Assembly: GCA_016214845.1 (NCBI GenBank)
Contig: JACRMS010000021.1
Span: 62,001-126,000, forward strand
Reading direction: 5' to 3'
Origin: Nitrospirota bacterium
GTDB lineage: Bacteria; Nitrospirota; Thermodesulfovibrionia; UBA6902
Length of the DNA stretch: 64,000 bases
A program made the position numbers and the translations under genes. The notes under the pieces were generated by a model, which worked only from the letters and a program-made list of their open reading frames with translations, searched no databases and was not told where the DNA came from. Of this stretch, positions 18,007-27,705 are shown piece by piece; positions within the stretch are counted from its first letter, which is position 1; the number at the start of each line of letters is the position of its first letter.

Positions 18007-19254
18007 TCAATGTCTTATCTCAACTTTCACTATGTGAGTTAGTGAAAATAAAATCCATAACAAGAATATCGGGGTAATGTATACAAGTTGCCGGTTATAA
18101 GCACTTAACAAAGAACTTCCTCCAAAGGAAATTAAACCAAATAAAATCACGGCATAAATTTCGTAAGGAATCAGCCTTCTCCCAAAGAAACTGGGATAGA
18201 GACATAATACACAGAAAACAACCAGGAACATGTCCGGAATAAGATATAAATAAGTTGTTAATTTCTGATAAGTATAAGTATAAGGAAAATTAAACAACAT
18301 ACGCCCAACATTAGCAGCCCAATTTTTAAAATATTTTAAAGGATTATGAATTATATTATTAATAGCCTGTTTTTTCAGCTCATCATCCATCTGAATAGGA
18401 GGCAGGGCCTCAAGTTTTTGAAATAATTTCAGGTGGTTTTTAAATTGTGGATTTTCATAAACATCTTTAAAATCCACCCAATCACCTAATTCGTTCTCAT
18501 AAGGGGTGGATATCCAATACAGGCTAAGACCACCTGAATTTCCCCAATAAAAAATTTTACCTGTTAGCGTATATGTATAAAACAAATAAGGCAAACAGAG
18601 AAGCATAGCAAACGTATAAACTAAAGCGGTCTTCTTCAGCGTATCTTTTTTCTTCCAAAGATACCACGACAGAAAAATCACTAATCCACTCAAGATTACA
18701 TAGCCAAAAAATATTCTTGTTAGTGCCAGATAGCCTAAATAAAACGATGCAGCCAAAAGATGGAACCGGGAATTCTTGTTATCATGATGTAACTTACAGA
18801 AATGAAACAAAAAACCACAGACTAAAAAAATGCTGACCGTTTCCGTAAGTAACTGATGGATATATCTAAAGAATGGAGGATATAACCCTAACAGGTATGA
18901 GGAAAATAACGCAGTTCGTTCCCTCATGTAAATAAGAAGAGTGTAATAGAAATAAAGAATAGCCAGAAACAGGAACAGTGGATTAAGTAATTTTGCAGTT
19001 AACCAAGGCAGTTTTAGCAGAACAAAGGGGAGAAGAATAATTGGGTATCCAGGCCCATTCCATAAATTTATTTTATTTAATGGAGAATAATGCCCGTGGG
19101 ACAGATTAGTCGCAAACATTACGTAACGAACTTCATCGCCCCAAAAATCCCGGGAATAGCATAATAATACAATAACTATATAAAGCAATAGTAGCGGAAA
19201 AAATTTCAGAAGAACAGAAGAAGATGTTCGCGAATAATTCATAAACTGTCTCAT
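18007..19254 (-). CDS. GT39-like (ArnT/PMT) integral membrane glycosyltransferase
   Basis: 415 residues with about 11 membrane spans. The first periplasmic loop carries the GT-C acidic motif, FWGDEVRYVMFATNL, and the loop after it YSPLNKINLWNGPGYPI resembles the PMT_2 domain. Such proteins use polyprenyl-phosphate sugars as donors on the outer face of the inner membrane. I chose the ATG at 19254 because it overlaps the stop of the upstream gene as ATGA; a longer frame to 19317 would overlap that gene by 67 bases and add a non-family N-terminus. The GT2 at 16.2 kb is a good candidate donor supplier. Confidence 0.82.
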   Translation of the reverse strand: MRQFMNYSRTSSSVLLKFFPLLLLYIVIVLLCYSRDFWGDEVRYVMFATNLSHGHYSPLNKINLWNGPGYPIILLPFVLLKLPWLTAKLLNPLFLFLAILYFYYTLLIYMRERTALFSSYLLGLYPPFFRYIHQLLTETVSIFLVCGFLFHFCKLHHDNKNSRFHLLAASFYLGYLALTRIFFGYVILSGLVIFLSWYLWKKKDTLKKTALVYTFAMLLCLPYLFYTYTLTGKIFYWGNSGGLSLYWISTPYENELGDWVDFKDVYENPQFKNHLKLFQKLEALPPIQMDDELKKQAINNIIHNPLKYFKNWAANVGRMLFNFPYTYTYQKLTTYLYLIPDMFLVVFCVLCLYPSFFGRRLIPYEIYAVILFGLISFGGSSLLSAYNRQLVYITPIFLLWILFSLTHIVKVEIRH

Positions 19255-21404
19255 TGAACTGTGTAAATCAAGCCCCCGGCAGATGGCGCTGCCCATATCC
19301 TGCCTGTTCCCTTCCATCCGTATTCCAGGTCATAAACTCGATAACTTGAACCGATTGTTCTGAAAAGTTCTCCGGATATATTGAAAAAAAAATTTCCCCC
19401 ATCAACAGATTTATATATGCCTTCCGTATATTGCTCTACAACACCCCCACCTGTAAATGATGATACATATACAACATCCGAGTTCCCCGGTTCAACAAGA
19501 ATAGCACCGGAAAAAACTCCTTCAATTCTCTTCTCCCAATTCTTGCCTCCGCTTATGCTTCTATACACAGATCTCCCAGCGCCAACCCACAAGATATCAG
19601 GATTATTGGGGTCTATCTCAAAACTCCCGCGCCGTACAAACAAGTCTTCCAGGCCTTTATTTATAGAAAACCATGTTTCTCCACTATCTATGCTTTTGAA
19701 GATCCCGCCCATACCGTTAGCCATTGATGCAATCCCTGCGTAGAGGGACCCGCTGCTATCTGACTCCAAGAACTGAAAATAAGTCATATCGTTAGCTCTC
19801 AAGGACCCTATTTTTTTTAATTCCCAGCTTTTCCCATCGTCACTGCTTTTCCAGATGCCCGCTCCTTCCTCACCTATATATATATTCGGAAACTTCTCTC
19901 CCTTGGTCAGGCAAAATTTTGTAATTAAGTGGCTTTTTTCACTTCCCCAACGTTTTAAAACCATCCATGACTCACCAGCATCTGTACTCTTCGCCATAAA
20001 AGAACTACCGGTTGGGGTTACGCAATAAGTATATACGACCCTGTAAGTAGTATCATTTGGGGAGAACCGTAATTGAGAACATTCTTCGTAAGGATTATTT
20101 ATAATATTGTTTCGCCATGTATTGCCGCTATCGTCACTAATAATAAGACCATGATCGCCGTCAGATGCAAGAACTCTGTCAGGATTTTCAGGATTAACCT
20201 TGACAAATAAATAACCATCCTGCCGCAGTCCTTTAACTTTATAATACCAACTCTTGCCATCATCATCACTGCGAAATGCGGCTAACATATCAGTCATGTA
20301 CCATCTATCAGTTTTGCGGTAATCAGCATAAACTGATGTCGTCCCATCCATATGCCCTTTCAAGGCATTGTAAATAAATCCATCATCATCTTGACTGTTT
20401 ATTTTTGAAATCGACCATGTTTGCCCCCCATCTGAACTTCTTAACGGTCCTTCCAATGATAAAATAATAAGCGTCCCTGCTGGACTTACATCCATTAACC
20501 TCCTGCCTTTTCCAATCGCAAGCTTTTCGAATGAATGTATAAGAGCCCATGTTGTTCCACCATCCTCACTGCGATACAAATAGGCAGGAAAAGATCGAAC
20601 AGAATATCTTGGCTCATACTCTACAGTAGATAGTTCCGCAACTAATGTATAAAGGATGTTTCTGCTTACAGGATTAATGGCCGAAGCAATAAATTTTCCT
20701 TGTGCACTTGACATCACTTTTTGCCAGGTTAATCCCCGGTTATTGCTAAGATAAATACCGTCTTCATAAAAGACCGCTATCACTTTCTTGTCATCTATCG
20801 GAACAACAATTTTCACCTCGTTTTTGCCGTCAACTGAAATCTCTTTCCAGGTTTTTCCTTTATCAAAGCTGGTTATTATATCGCCAGCCAATGTACAAAC
20901 ATATATTATTCCAGTTTTGCTTATAGCAGCAGGCTGGCCAGGCTCTCCAAAAATTGAATTGCCAAGCGCTTTAAAGTCTCTATTATTTACCCCTCGAAAC
21001 CCGTTACCTTTGCTATAAACCAATTGCCAGTGTTTTGCCCTGTCGGTGGATTGATAAATGCCGTCTATGCCAACTGAATAGAGTATGTCCGAATTCGTTG
21101 GATCTACAGCAATCCCGCCTTTCCTCCCTGATGCGCCATAACTGCTCCACTTCCAGTGATCGCCAGCATCATCGCTAACAAAGACTCCTACCATATCAGA
21201 GGTCAGATAAACCCTGTTTATATCATTCAGATCAAATGCCAAGTCTTGGACCGCACCGCCTCCACCAGGTCCTACTTCTATCCATTTAGTTGGTTCACTC
21301 CAGACATTTTGAATGAAGAGCACGCAAAGTACACAAATAAAAATTATGGCTTTTACTATATGTATATTTCTAACACCTGCTTTCAAGTGCAGTTCCTCTC
21401 TCAC
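19251..21404 (-). CDS. Exported Asp-box (BNR/sortilin-type) beta-propeller protein
   Basis: 717 residues. A hydrophobic segment at about 16-36 (VKAIIFICVLCVLFIQNVWS) is a signal peptide or anchor. The rest is repeats with at least ten Asp-box motifs S/T-x-D-x-G-x-x-W, for example SDDAGDHW, SFDKGKTW, SEDGGTTW, SSDGGQTW, SDDDGKSW, SDDSGNTW, STDAGESW, SSDDGKSW and SIDSGETW. This gives one ten-bladed or two smaller propellers, as in sortilin and xyloglucanase-type (GH74) proteins. No catalytic pair can be assigned. Embedded between the polymerase-like and GT39 genes, it may bind or trim the polysaccharide outside the cytoplasm. The first codons overlap the upstream gene by 35 bases; a TTG at 21386 is an alternative start. 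Confidence 0.8.
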   Translation of the reverse strand: MREELHLKAGVRNIHIVKAIIFICVLCVLFIQNVWSEPTKWIEVGPGGGGAVQDLAFDLNDINRVYLTSDMVGVFVSDDAGDHWKWSSYGASGRKGGIAVDPTNSDILYSVGIDGIYQSTDRAKHWQLVYSKGNGFRGVNNRDFKALGNSIFGEPGQPAAISKTGIIYVCTLAGDIITSFDKGKTWKEISVDGKNEVKIVVPIDDKKVIAVFYEDGIYLSNNRGLTWQKVMSSAQGKFIASAINPVSRNILYTLVAELSTVEYEPRYSVRSFPAYLYRSEDGGTTWALIHSFEKLAIGKGRRLMDVSPAGTLIILSLEGPLRSSDGGQTWSISKINSQDDDGFIYNALKGHMDGTTSVYADYRKTDRWYMTDMLAAFRSDDDGKSWYYKVKGLRQDGYLFVKVNPENPDRVLASDGDHGLIISDDSGNTWRNNIINNPYEECSQLRFSPNDTTYRVVYTYCVTPTGSSFMAKSTDAGESWMVLKRWGSEKSHLITKFCLTKGEKFPNIYIGEEGAGIWKSSDDGKSWELKKIGSLRANDMTYFQFLESDSSGSLYAGIASMANGMGGIFKSIDSGETWFSINKGLEDLFVRRGSFEIDPNNPDILWVGAGRSVYRSISGGKNWEKRIEGVFSGAILVEPGNSDVVYVSSFTGGGVVEQYTEGIYKSVDGGNFFFNISGELFRTIGSSYRVYDLEYGWKGTGRIWAAPSAGGLIYTVQ

Positions 21405-22737
21405 AAGACAATCCCATTCCTATAAATGCAGAGAAAGTAAATATAACAGGTGGGACATTCAAATCATATCCGAAAGTGTAAATTAATAATATTACAACAT
21501 ACATTATAAGCCCCGTAAATAAACCTTTAATCTCGTTAGAAGGAGCTTTATTTTTTAAAGCAAACAATGTCGTAGTCAGTGAAATGAAAATCCCGGCAAA
21601 ACATATAATACCGGCAATACCGGTCTCTGCCAGGACCTGCGGCCAGAACTGGTCAGCCGTCTGCCATTGTTCTAAAGATTGTTTTCTTAATTGGTCAAAG
21701 TTATATTTATCATAAACGGGTGATTTATATTTCAATGAAATCGCCCCGCCATACATTCCCGGACCAACCCCAAATAAAACATGGTCTTTCCATATCTCAA
21801 TTGCTTTTTCTCTGGTATAATCCCGAAAGCCATCCCAGGATTTTTTCTCTAGGGAAAATATTGTAGGTGGTCTTTTTGCTGCAGACTTTGATAATACAGT
21901 GTATTCCGATAACGGACTTAAATAAAAAAGACTTATTGTGATAGGTACTAAACTAATTATCCACCATTTTTTACCTTTAAAAACCTGAAAGCCTCCTGTT
22001 AATATGAACGATGTATAAACTACTCTTGAAACACTGCCCAGGATCGCCGAAAAAAGAGAAACAAATATTGCGAAATTTACTTTTTCAATAATATGGGTAT
22101 AAATAACAAGAATTAGAAGAATATATAATCCGGAAAAATTGTGATTAATCATAAAAGACGGTACTCTTAAGATGCCCAACCTCCACATATTTTCAAAATA
22201 ACCTGATCTAATTTGAGGATTAATAATATAAGCAACATCAAAATAATAAATATCCTTTACATTTTTTTTTAGAATATAAAGATTGCCAACAGCCCATATT
22301 TCCTGAATAAAAGATATTGCGCCGAGAAAAACAGCAGTCATCAAAACAAGGCGGAATACTTTTTTAAATTCACTGAATTCCCTGAAAAATGCAGCATAAA
22401 TAAAAATAACCAGAAAGTATTTTATATATTCAAAGGTGCCGTGTATGGTTGCCAGCATGTAATTGCCGTTTATCAAGCCAGAAATGAATCCAAGAATACT
22501 CAAGGCAAGAATTGGAGCCATTAAAATAAGATATAGTCTGTCGGGTTTTTTTTTACTTTTAATAAACTCAATGATTGCCATTGGAAGAAAAATAATTATT
22601 GTAAATTTATCAAGGCGGTTTAAGAAAGTTGATAATTCAGCAGACCAGAATTTATTAATAATATTGACAATTACATGCTGAAAGGGTAGAAACAGGAGCA
22701 TGCCGGTCAGCCACCCTTTTATTATATTTAAATACAT
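21370..22737 (-). CDS. O-antigen ligase/polymerase-type membrane protein (first copy)
   Basis: 455 residues with about 11 membrane spans and one large periplasmic loop. The loop has the Wzy_C signature: WKDHVLFGVGPGMYGG, then QFWPQVLAETGIAGI. Members either polymerise lipid-linked repeat units or ligate glycan to an acceptor. A second member is at 39.0-40.4 kb, so one could be the polymerase and one a ligase. The usual N-H-N-T/Y motif near the loop end is replaced by TADQFWP, so the catalytic histidine is not obvious. Confidence 0.83.
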   Translation of the reverse strand: MYLNIIKGWLTGMLLFLPFQHVIVNIINKFWSAELSTFLNRLDKFTIIIFLPMAIIEFIKSKKKPDRLYLILMAPILALSILGFISGLINGNYMLATIHGTFEYIKYFLVIFIYAAFFREFSEFKKVFRLVLMTAVFLGAISFIQEIWAVGNLYILKKNVKDIYYFDVAYIINPQIRSGYFENMWRLGILRVPSFMINHNFSGLYILLILVIYTHIIEKVNFAIFVSLFSAILGSVSRVVYTSFILTGGFQVFKGKKWWIISLVPITISLFYLSPLSEYTVLSKSAAKRPPTIFSLEKKSWDGFRDYTREKAIEIWKDHVLFGVGPGMYGGAISLKYKSPVYDKYNFDQLRKQSLEQWQTADQFWPQVLAETGIAGIICFAGIFISLTTTLFALKNKAPSNEIKGLFTGLIMYVVILLIYTFGYDLNVPPVIFTFSAFIGMGLSCERGTALESRC

Positions 22738-22839
22738 TGCCTGAATGAAGCTCTATCTCGATATGCGTGGGCAGTTACACTTATTAAAAGACAGTTCAAA
22801 AAAGATAAGCTTACATATGATATTGAGGTATATTGTATT

Positions 22840-23970
22840 TTAAAAAAATATTTCCTTCAGCTTGTCAGTTAAAACATCGGCAACTAATTCATGACCTTGA
22901 TAGTTCCAGTGTCCCCAGTGCAGAGGTATTTCGTTTTTCTCATAGGACTGCCTAAATATTCTCTCTAATCCTATATATTTTAAATCAAGCTGTTTTGCAT
23001 ATTCCCTCATGTCCTCATCATAGAAGTCAGGATTGAATGAGGGATTGCTGGATTTGAATTTTTTTATGTCTTCTGATTTATAAGCATTTGCTAAGTCACA
23101 TGTCACCAAGAGAAAACGAACTTTTTTCTCTTTACAAAAATCAACCATCTCTTTGAGCAACAATTTGTTCAAGCCATAACTGCCAAGGTACTTTTCATTT
23201 GGTTTGTCTGTAGCCAAGCTGAGGTAGCCATTTTGTAATTCTTGTGAAACCGTAGGCTTTATGGCTCCTGCCGCATGTTCAACTCTATAGAAATTATATC
23301 TTTCAGTCAGAAACGATATAAGTGCAGAATGTTTTTTTATAGGGTTAATGAAAAATTTGATTTTGAATTCAATTGATTTACTAAAACTATTATCCAACAC
23401 CAGCTGGCCGTCATTTCCATAAATGTAAAAGGGACGGGTCTCGGGAGCTGTTTCTCTTCTTACATCTTGAATATCATTCTCCGGCAGAAAAAATACAATC
23501 ACCATGTCAGGAGAAAATTTCATAACCTCATTTTTCAAGACCCATAATTCCTCAGTTTGCGTGAAGCCTGAGCGTCCAAAATTCATTAATTCAAATTTAC
23601 CTCTTACATCACCATTTAATGCCCGTTCGGTCAACGCAATGAAAGTCCGGTCAGATTCAACCTGAAATGCCTCAACATAGCTATCTCCTAAGACGGCAAT
23701 CCTGTGAGTATTCTTAGGTTTTTCTAATGACCACTCTTTATCTCTCCATCCAAACCTATTGATTTTACCTGTGATAGGATGATTATTTTCCTGATTAAAC
23801 CAGTAACTGGCACCGAGCGAATGATTCCATTGTATATATGGATGTGGTTCTGCCCAAGAAAGGCGTGCTCCAAACAAATGAGTGGTACGAAGAATAATTT
23901 CCGTTGCGCCAATAACTAATACAAGGGAAATAAATATTAACGCAAGATTAAGCATAACTTTATTTTTCAT
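22840..23970 (-). CDS. Membrane-anchored SGNH/GDSL-type hydrolase
   Basis: 376 residues. One N-terminal membrane anchor (about 4-24), then an SGNH domain: block I is IAVLGDSYVEAFQ (Ser nucleophile in GDSY), an oxyanion Gly in LMNFGRSGFTQ, Asn in FFLPENDIQD, and a C-terminal HWGHWNYQGHEL with the catalytic His. It faces the periplasm. Relatives in polysaccharide loci (AlgX/AlgJ-type and other SGNH proteins) add or remove O-acetyl groups. About 100 bases separate it from the polymerase-like gene, 85 from the phosphodiesterase gene. Confidence 0.82.
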   Translation of the reverse strand: MKNKVMLNLALIFISLVLVIGATEIILRTTHLFGARLSWAEPHPYIQWNHSLGASYWFNQENNHPITGKINRFGWRDKEWSLEKPKNTHRIAVLGDSYVEAFQVESDRTFIALTERALNGDVRGKFELMNFGRSGFTQTEELWVLKNEVMKFSPDMVIVFFLPENDIQDVRRETAPETRPFYIYGNDGQLVLDNSFSKSIEFKIKFFINPIKKHSALISFLTERYNFYRVEHAAGAIKPTVSQELQNGYLSLATDKPNEKYLGSYGLNKLLLKEMVDFCKEKKVRFLLVTCDLANAYKSEDIKKFKSSNPSFNPDFYDEDMREYAKQLDLKYIGLERIFRQSYEKNEIPLHWGHWNYQGHELVADVLTDKLKEIFF

Positions 23971-24055
23971 ATTATTTTCCGATTTCGCAGGACATGATTC
24001 CCGGAGAAAATCCCTGTGTGCTTAAAGCTGAAATATTCGTCAGAAAAAAGCTTAG

Positions 24056-25480
24056 TTAGTTTTCGATGTTCATTACTTTTAATATATAATCTTTCAACTG
24101 TATCACAGACTTGGGCCGTTCAATATTTATTCCGCTGTTCTTATTACAATGTACAATCAGGACAGCTTCTTTTTTATGCCCACCGGATATTTTCCTGTGG
24201 GTGTAGTTGGGAGTTACAGGCGGGGTAAACAGATCCATACCTACGCCGTATTCACCGTCAAGTTCAAATAAAACATCGGGAAGCCTTTTCTCGTACGTAC
24301 CTCTATATATCTGCTCTCTTCTTTTAACCCATTTAACAATATCTTCTCCTAAAGTCTGGTTCAGACTCATCAACTCACTGATAATATTATCCCGCAATTT
24401 TTCATATTCCTCATCTCCTGTCTCTGTTATATCTACGCCGCCAAACGGATTAGCGCCGCAGAGATTAGAAAGAGTTACAGATGACCCCCCTCTATCAATC
24501 AAATAAGTTGATTTCTTAAGCGCCTTACGGTTAGGAACAAATTTAGCAATCTTATATATCCAGTCCTGAAGGCCGTATTTAGATAACGCTGTTAATGTAA
24601 GGACCTTTGTTTTCTCTATGATTTTCTTGAATCCGTTTCCACTTACTGCGAGATGACCATTTGCCCTTAAAATCTCGTTAAGGTTTAATGATTTTGTACA
24701 TCTTTTTCTATGACCGTGATCGCTAATTACCAGGAGAACCGCATCTTCAGGCATTAACTTTTTGTATTTCCCGATTATGTCGTCAAAAATCAGATAAAAC
24801 TCCTTTATTGAATCTTTCAAAGGGTTTTCTCCGGGGTAGAACACGTCTCCTTCGTCAGTAAATCTCCAAAGAAAATGTTTTATTCTATCCAATGTTAAAA
24901 AAGTAATAAAAAACAGGTCCGGATTCTGATCTTTATACAGCCTTAAGCCTGCATCAGCGAGTTGTTTCGTTACCTCTTTAGTACGCTCTATAAATTCATT
25001 AAGTTCTTTCTCGTCAGGATAATCAACCATGCCTCCCAATGCCGGAAACTCATATTTGCTAAGAAGGTCGTCAGGATAAGTACTCGTAGCCCCTCCTTCA
25101 AATACCGGACCGGAAACCATTGTCCCGTTAATCTTCCAGGCGGGATATGCCATAAACGGATTTATAATACAAACTTTTTTACCATTACTGCTGGCTATGT
25201 CCCAAAAAGTTTTGCCTCTAAAACTTGCTGACCTGTCGACCCCGTTTTCGGATTTCCTGCTTGATAAATAATCGATGCTTTCCATAAGTCCATGTTCAGC
25301 AGGGTTTTCCCCAGTGTAAATACTCGTCCATGCGCAGATTGAATCAGGCGGGAATGTTGAGTCATTTATGATTTCCGAGACATCGTTAAACATGGTTGAG
25401 AGATTAGGAAGTACGCCCTTCCATTGTTCCAGAAGGAAAGGATCAAAACCATCAATGCCTATTATTACAATTCTTGACAT
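24056..25480 (-). CDS. Alkaline-phosphatase-superfamily phosphodiesterase (second copy)
   Basis: 474 residues, same superfamily as the gene at 0.5-2.1 kb but clearly divergent. Motifs: IVIIGIDGFDPFLLE (Asp), FPPDSICAWTSIYTG where the nucleophile position is Ser or Thr, LTLDRIKHFLWRF, ISDHGHRKR and a late YTHRKISGGHKK with the distal His. The nucleophile region differs from the LTAPAW of the first copy, so substrates may differ. It directly follows a flippase gene (9-base gap), repeating the flippase-phosphatase arrangement at the end of the locus. Confidence 0.83.
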   Translation of the reverse strand: MSRIVIIGIDGFDPFLLEQWKGVLPNLSTMFNDVSEIINDSTFPPDSICAWTSIYTGENPAEHGLMESIDYLSSRKSENGVDRSASFRGKTFWDIASSNGKKVCIINPFMAYPAWKINGTMVSGPVFEGGATSTYPDDLLSKYEFPALGGMVDYPDEKELNEFIERTKEVTKQLADAGLRLYKDQNPDLFFITFLTLDRIKHFLWRFTDEGDVFYPGENPLKDSIKEFYLIFDDIIGKYKKLMPEDAVLLVISDHGHRKRCTKSLNLNEILRANGHLAVSGNGFKKIIEKTKVLTLTALSKYGLQDWIYKIAKFVPNRKALKKSTYLIDRGGSSVTLSNLCGANPFGGVDITETGDEEYEKLRDNIISELMSLNQTLGEDIVKWVKRREQIYRGTYEKRLPDVLFELDGEYGVGMDLFTPPVTPNYTHRKISGGHKKEAVLIVHCNKNSGINIERPKSVIQLKDYILKVMNIEN

Positions 25481-25489
25481 TTTAATAAA

Positions 25490-27004
25490 TTAAGTGGTTG
25501 CCTGCTTTAATTTAACTGCCTTTTTCAACTGTTCGCAAAAAAGACTTTTCTCATGCTTGTCCAATATAAGTTCGGATTTGAAGATCAGGACGATCACTAT
25601 CAGTGAGGAAACAATCAATCCCATATTATCTAAAATCAATATGCCGGGCAATAGACAAACTAAAACAGTTCTGTAATCTATTTTCATTCCAGATTTATTA
25701 TTCAATGCAAATATTATTGTTAGAATTATAGCAAATGTAACCGTTGAAGCAATAGCAGCGCCTATCATGTTATAGCGGGGGATTAATAAATAATTCAAAA
25801 GGATGCTTACTGGTAACCCAATCAGGCAGCCAATAAAAGAGAAATAGGTTTTTTCAATAAGTTCTCCATACCCCTTTATTATCCAAAATATACTGTTATA
25901 TATCCAATAAACAGCTAATAAACCTATCACGCTTGTTCCTTCTAAATATTGACTCCCGTAAAGCAATGACATGACCGGCTTTCTTAGTAGTACTAAAACA
26001 ATATATGCTCCCAGGAGAATTAAGGTATTAACTTTTGTGGTAAAATTCAGCATAAACATTGCTCTATCTCTTTGGTTCTGTTCCCATATCTTGCTCAAGC
26101 TCGGTAATAACACACGTCCTACGATATTTCCAAACATAAACAGAATACCTGTGAAATTCATAGCAACAGAATAGACGCCAACTTCTCGCAAGCCGGTAAA
26201 ACGATTAAGTAAAAAGCGGTCAGTATAACTTAACATTGCAAGCATAACGGGAGTTACAACAAACCAGGTTGAATATCTAAATATTTTGCTGTAAAAATTA
26301 TTTTCCTTAATCGTCGAATTTTGAGAATTAGAACTAAGTATATATTTCCAGATAATGAATCCAAATGCAAGTGATACAATAATGAATGAGACCAGATTAG
26401 CTACAACGATAGACTTAACATCACGATAAAGCAATACTAAGACGATTCCCAAAATACTGTAGATAAAAAACTGGCTAAATACCAGAAAATTACTGATCTT
26501 AAATATTCTCAATCCATTGAAGAACCCCATAAAATTCTCATATAACACATATGGAGGAACTGTTAAGGCGCATAGAATAATTATGCTTTTATAGTTGGTT
26601 GAAGCATATAAAATTTCGGATATCTGTTTAGGAAACAACAAGCAGCAAAAAGTAAAAAAAACACTTACCCATACTGTCAATAAGCAAGTTTTTTTGAAAA
26701 AATCACGTAATTCGCCTTTTATCTCATATTGATGAACATATCTTTCATAAGATGAAGGAATTCCAAGTTTAGCAAAAGTTACTATAAAGGGGATAAAGAA
26801 AAAAGCCAAAGTAAATACACCATATTCACTGGGACCAAGCAGTCTCGCAAATATAACACCTCTGGCAATTTGGATTACATACTGAATTATTGTAAAGAAT
26901 AAAATAATACGCGCAGACTCAATAATAGTTTCTTTTGTTAAAAATTTCTGCATTATTACACTGCTTAGTTCTATTTTTGTTGAGTTTATCTTAGAATATT
27001 CCAC
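25490..27004 (-). CDS. Wzx-type oligosaccharide flippase (second copy)
   Basis: 504 residues with 12-14 membrane spans of the polysaccharide-biosynthesis flippase superfamily: VIFARLLGPSEYGVFTLAFF near the start, and repeated LNYLLIPRYNMIGAAIAST late. The latter segment is also recognisable in the first flippase (LNYLLIPRYGVVGAAAATG), so the two are homologous though distant. It should translocate a lipid-linked glycan. Presence of two flippases in one locus suggests two different lipid-linked products or specialisation for branched units. Confidence 0.9.
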   Translation of the reverse strand: MEYSKINSTKIELSSVIMQKFLTKETIIESARIILFFTIIQYVIQIARGVIFARLLGPSEYGVFTLAFFFIPFIVTFAKLGIPSSYERYVHQYEIKGELRDFFKKTCLLTVWVSVFFTFCCLLFPKQISEILYASTNYKSIIILCALTVPPYVLYENFMGFFNGLRIFKISNFLVFSQFFIYSILGIVLVLLYRDVKSIVVANLVSFIIVSLAFGFIIWKYILSSNSQNSTIKENNFYSKIFRYSTWFVVTPVMLAMLSYTDRFLLNRFTGLREVGVYSVAMNFTGILFMFGNIVGRVLLPSLSKIWEQNQRDRAMFMLNFTTKVNTLILLGAYIVLVLLRKPVMSLLYGSQYLEGTSVIGLLAVYWIYNSIFWIIKGYGELIEKTYFSFIGCLIGLPVSILLNYLLIPRYNMIGAAIASTVTFAIILTIIFALNNKSGMKIDYRTVLVCLLPGILILDNMGLIVSSLIVIVLIFKSELILDKHEKSLFCEQLKKAVKLKQATT

Positions 27005-27024
27005 TTAGTCCGATGAAACCGTTA

Positions 27025-27705
27025 TCAGTAAGGGATATGAAGTCTTTTACAGACGTTATCATTAATCTCCACAGCTATTTCATCAACAGGAGATGCGCCG
27101 TTTATCGTAATCCATCCGTATTGTTCCGAAAGTTGCAAGTATAATCTTCTTCTCTCCGTGAGATAATTAATATCAACACCTTCATCAGGTTTTCGCAAAA
27201 AGGCAATATCCGCAGGACAATCAATATATATGACTAAATCAGGGACAGGGAACAATATTTTCATCCAGAAAGAATTCAAGTTATTAAGCAGCCAATCATT
27301 TCTATCAGTTAAATTAATTGCCTGATCAATCATGGAATCATAAAAAATTCGATCACTTATAATCAGCCGCTTTTTGAGCAACCTTATCCTGACCTTCATA
27401 AATATCTGGATGCTGTAATCCATAAAAAAGAAACCCAACCATAAAAGCCTAAAAATTGGATTAACTAATAGTTTCTGTTTCTTTTTTTTCATCTCGCTTG
27501 AATCACTATTTGATTTAACTACATCTTTTACCGCCGTTTTTTTCCATCTCTTAATTAATGGTCTCAACAAAGAAGGCTCCCATCGACTCCAAACATAATC
27601 TGCTTCTATCCCCTTTTTTCTAATATTCTCAATTAACAGCTTGGCTTGAGTTGTCTTACCCGATCCGTCTATGCCGATCAATACAATAAGATATCCTCTA
27701 TTCAT
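27025..27705 (-). CDS. Thymidylate-kinase-like P-loop kinase
   Basis: 226 residues. Walker A is GIDGSGKTTQAKLL (residues about 7-20); LIISDRIFYDSMIDQ carries the DR(Y/F) substrate motif of dTMP kinases and DLVIYIDCPADIAF the following strand. It also has a basic, unusual stretch (about residues 57-85, SSEMKKKKQK) before the core. In this position, co-transcribed with a GT4 gene through a 4-base overlap, it is unlikely to be the cell's housekeeping Tmk and more likely phosphorylates a sugar, a lipid or another small molecule of the polysaccharide pathway. No substrate can be named. Confidence 0.78.
   Translation of the reverse strand: MNRGYLIVLIGIDGSGKTTQAKLLIENIRKKGIEADYVWSRWEPSLLRPLIKRWKKTAVKDVVKSNSDSSEMKKKKQKLLVNPIFRLLWLGFFFMDYSIQIFMKVRIRLLKKRLIISDRIFYDSMIDQAINLTDRNDWLLNNLNSFWMKILFPVPDLVIYIDCPADIAFLRKPDEGVDINYLTERRRLYLQLSEQYGWITINGASPVDEIAVEINDNVCKRLHIPY

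Noticed and set aside
19255-19317. Longer start of the GT39-like gene
   Set aside because: It would overlap the Asp-box gene by 67 bases, whereas the ATG at 19254 has a classical ATGA coupling and begins the conserved part.
19251-21404. Sialidase assignment of the Asp-box protein
   Set aside because: Asp-boxes alone do not make a sialidase; the arginine triad and catalytic Tyr/Glu cannot be found by eye.
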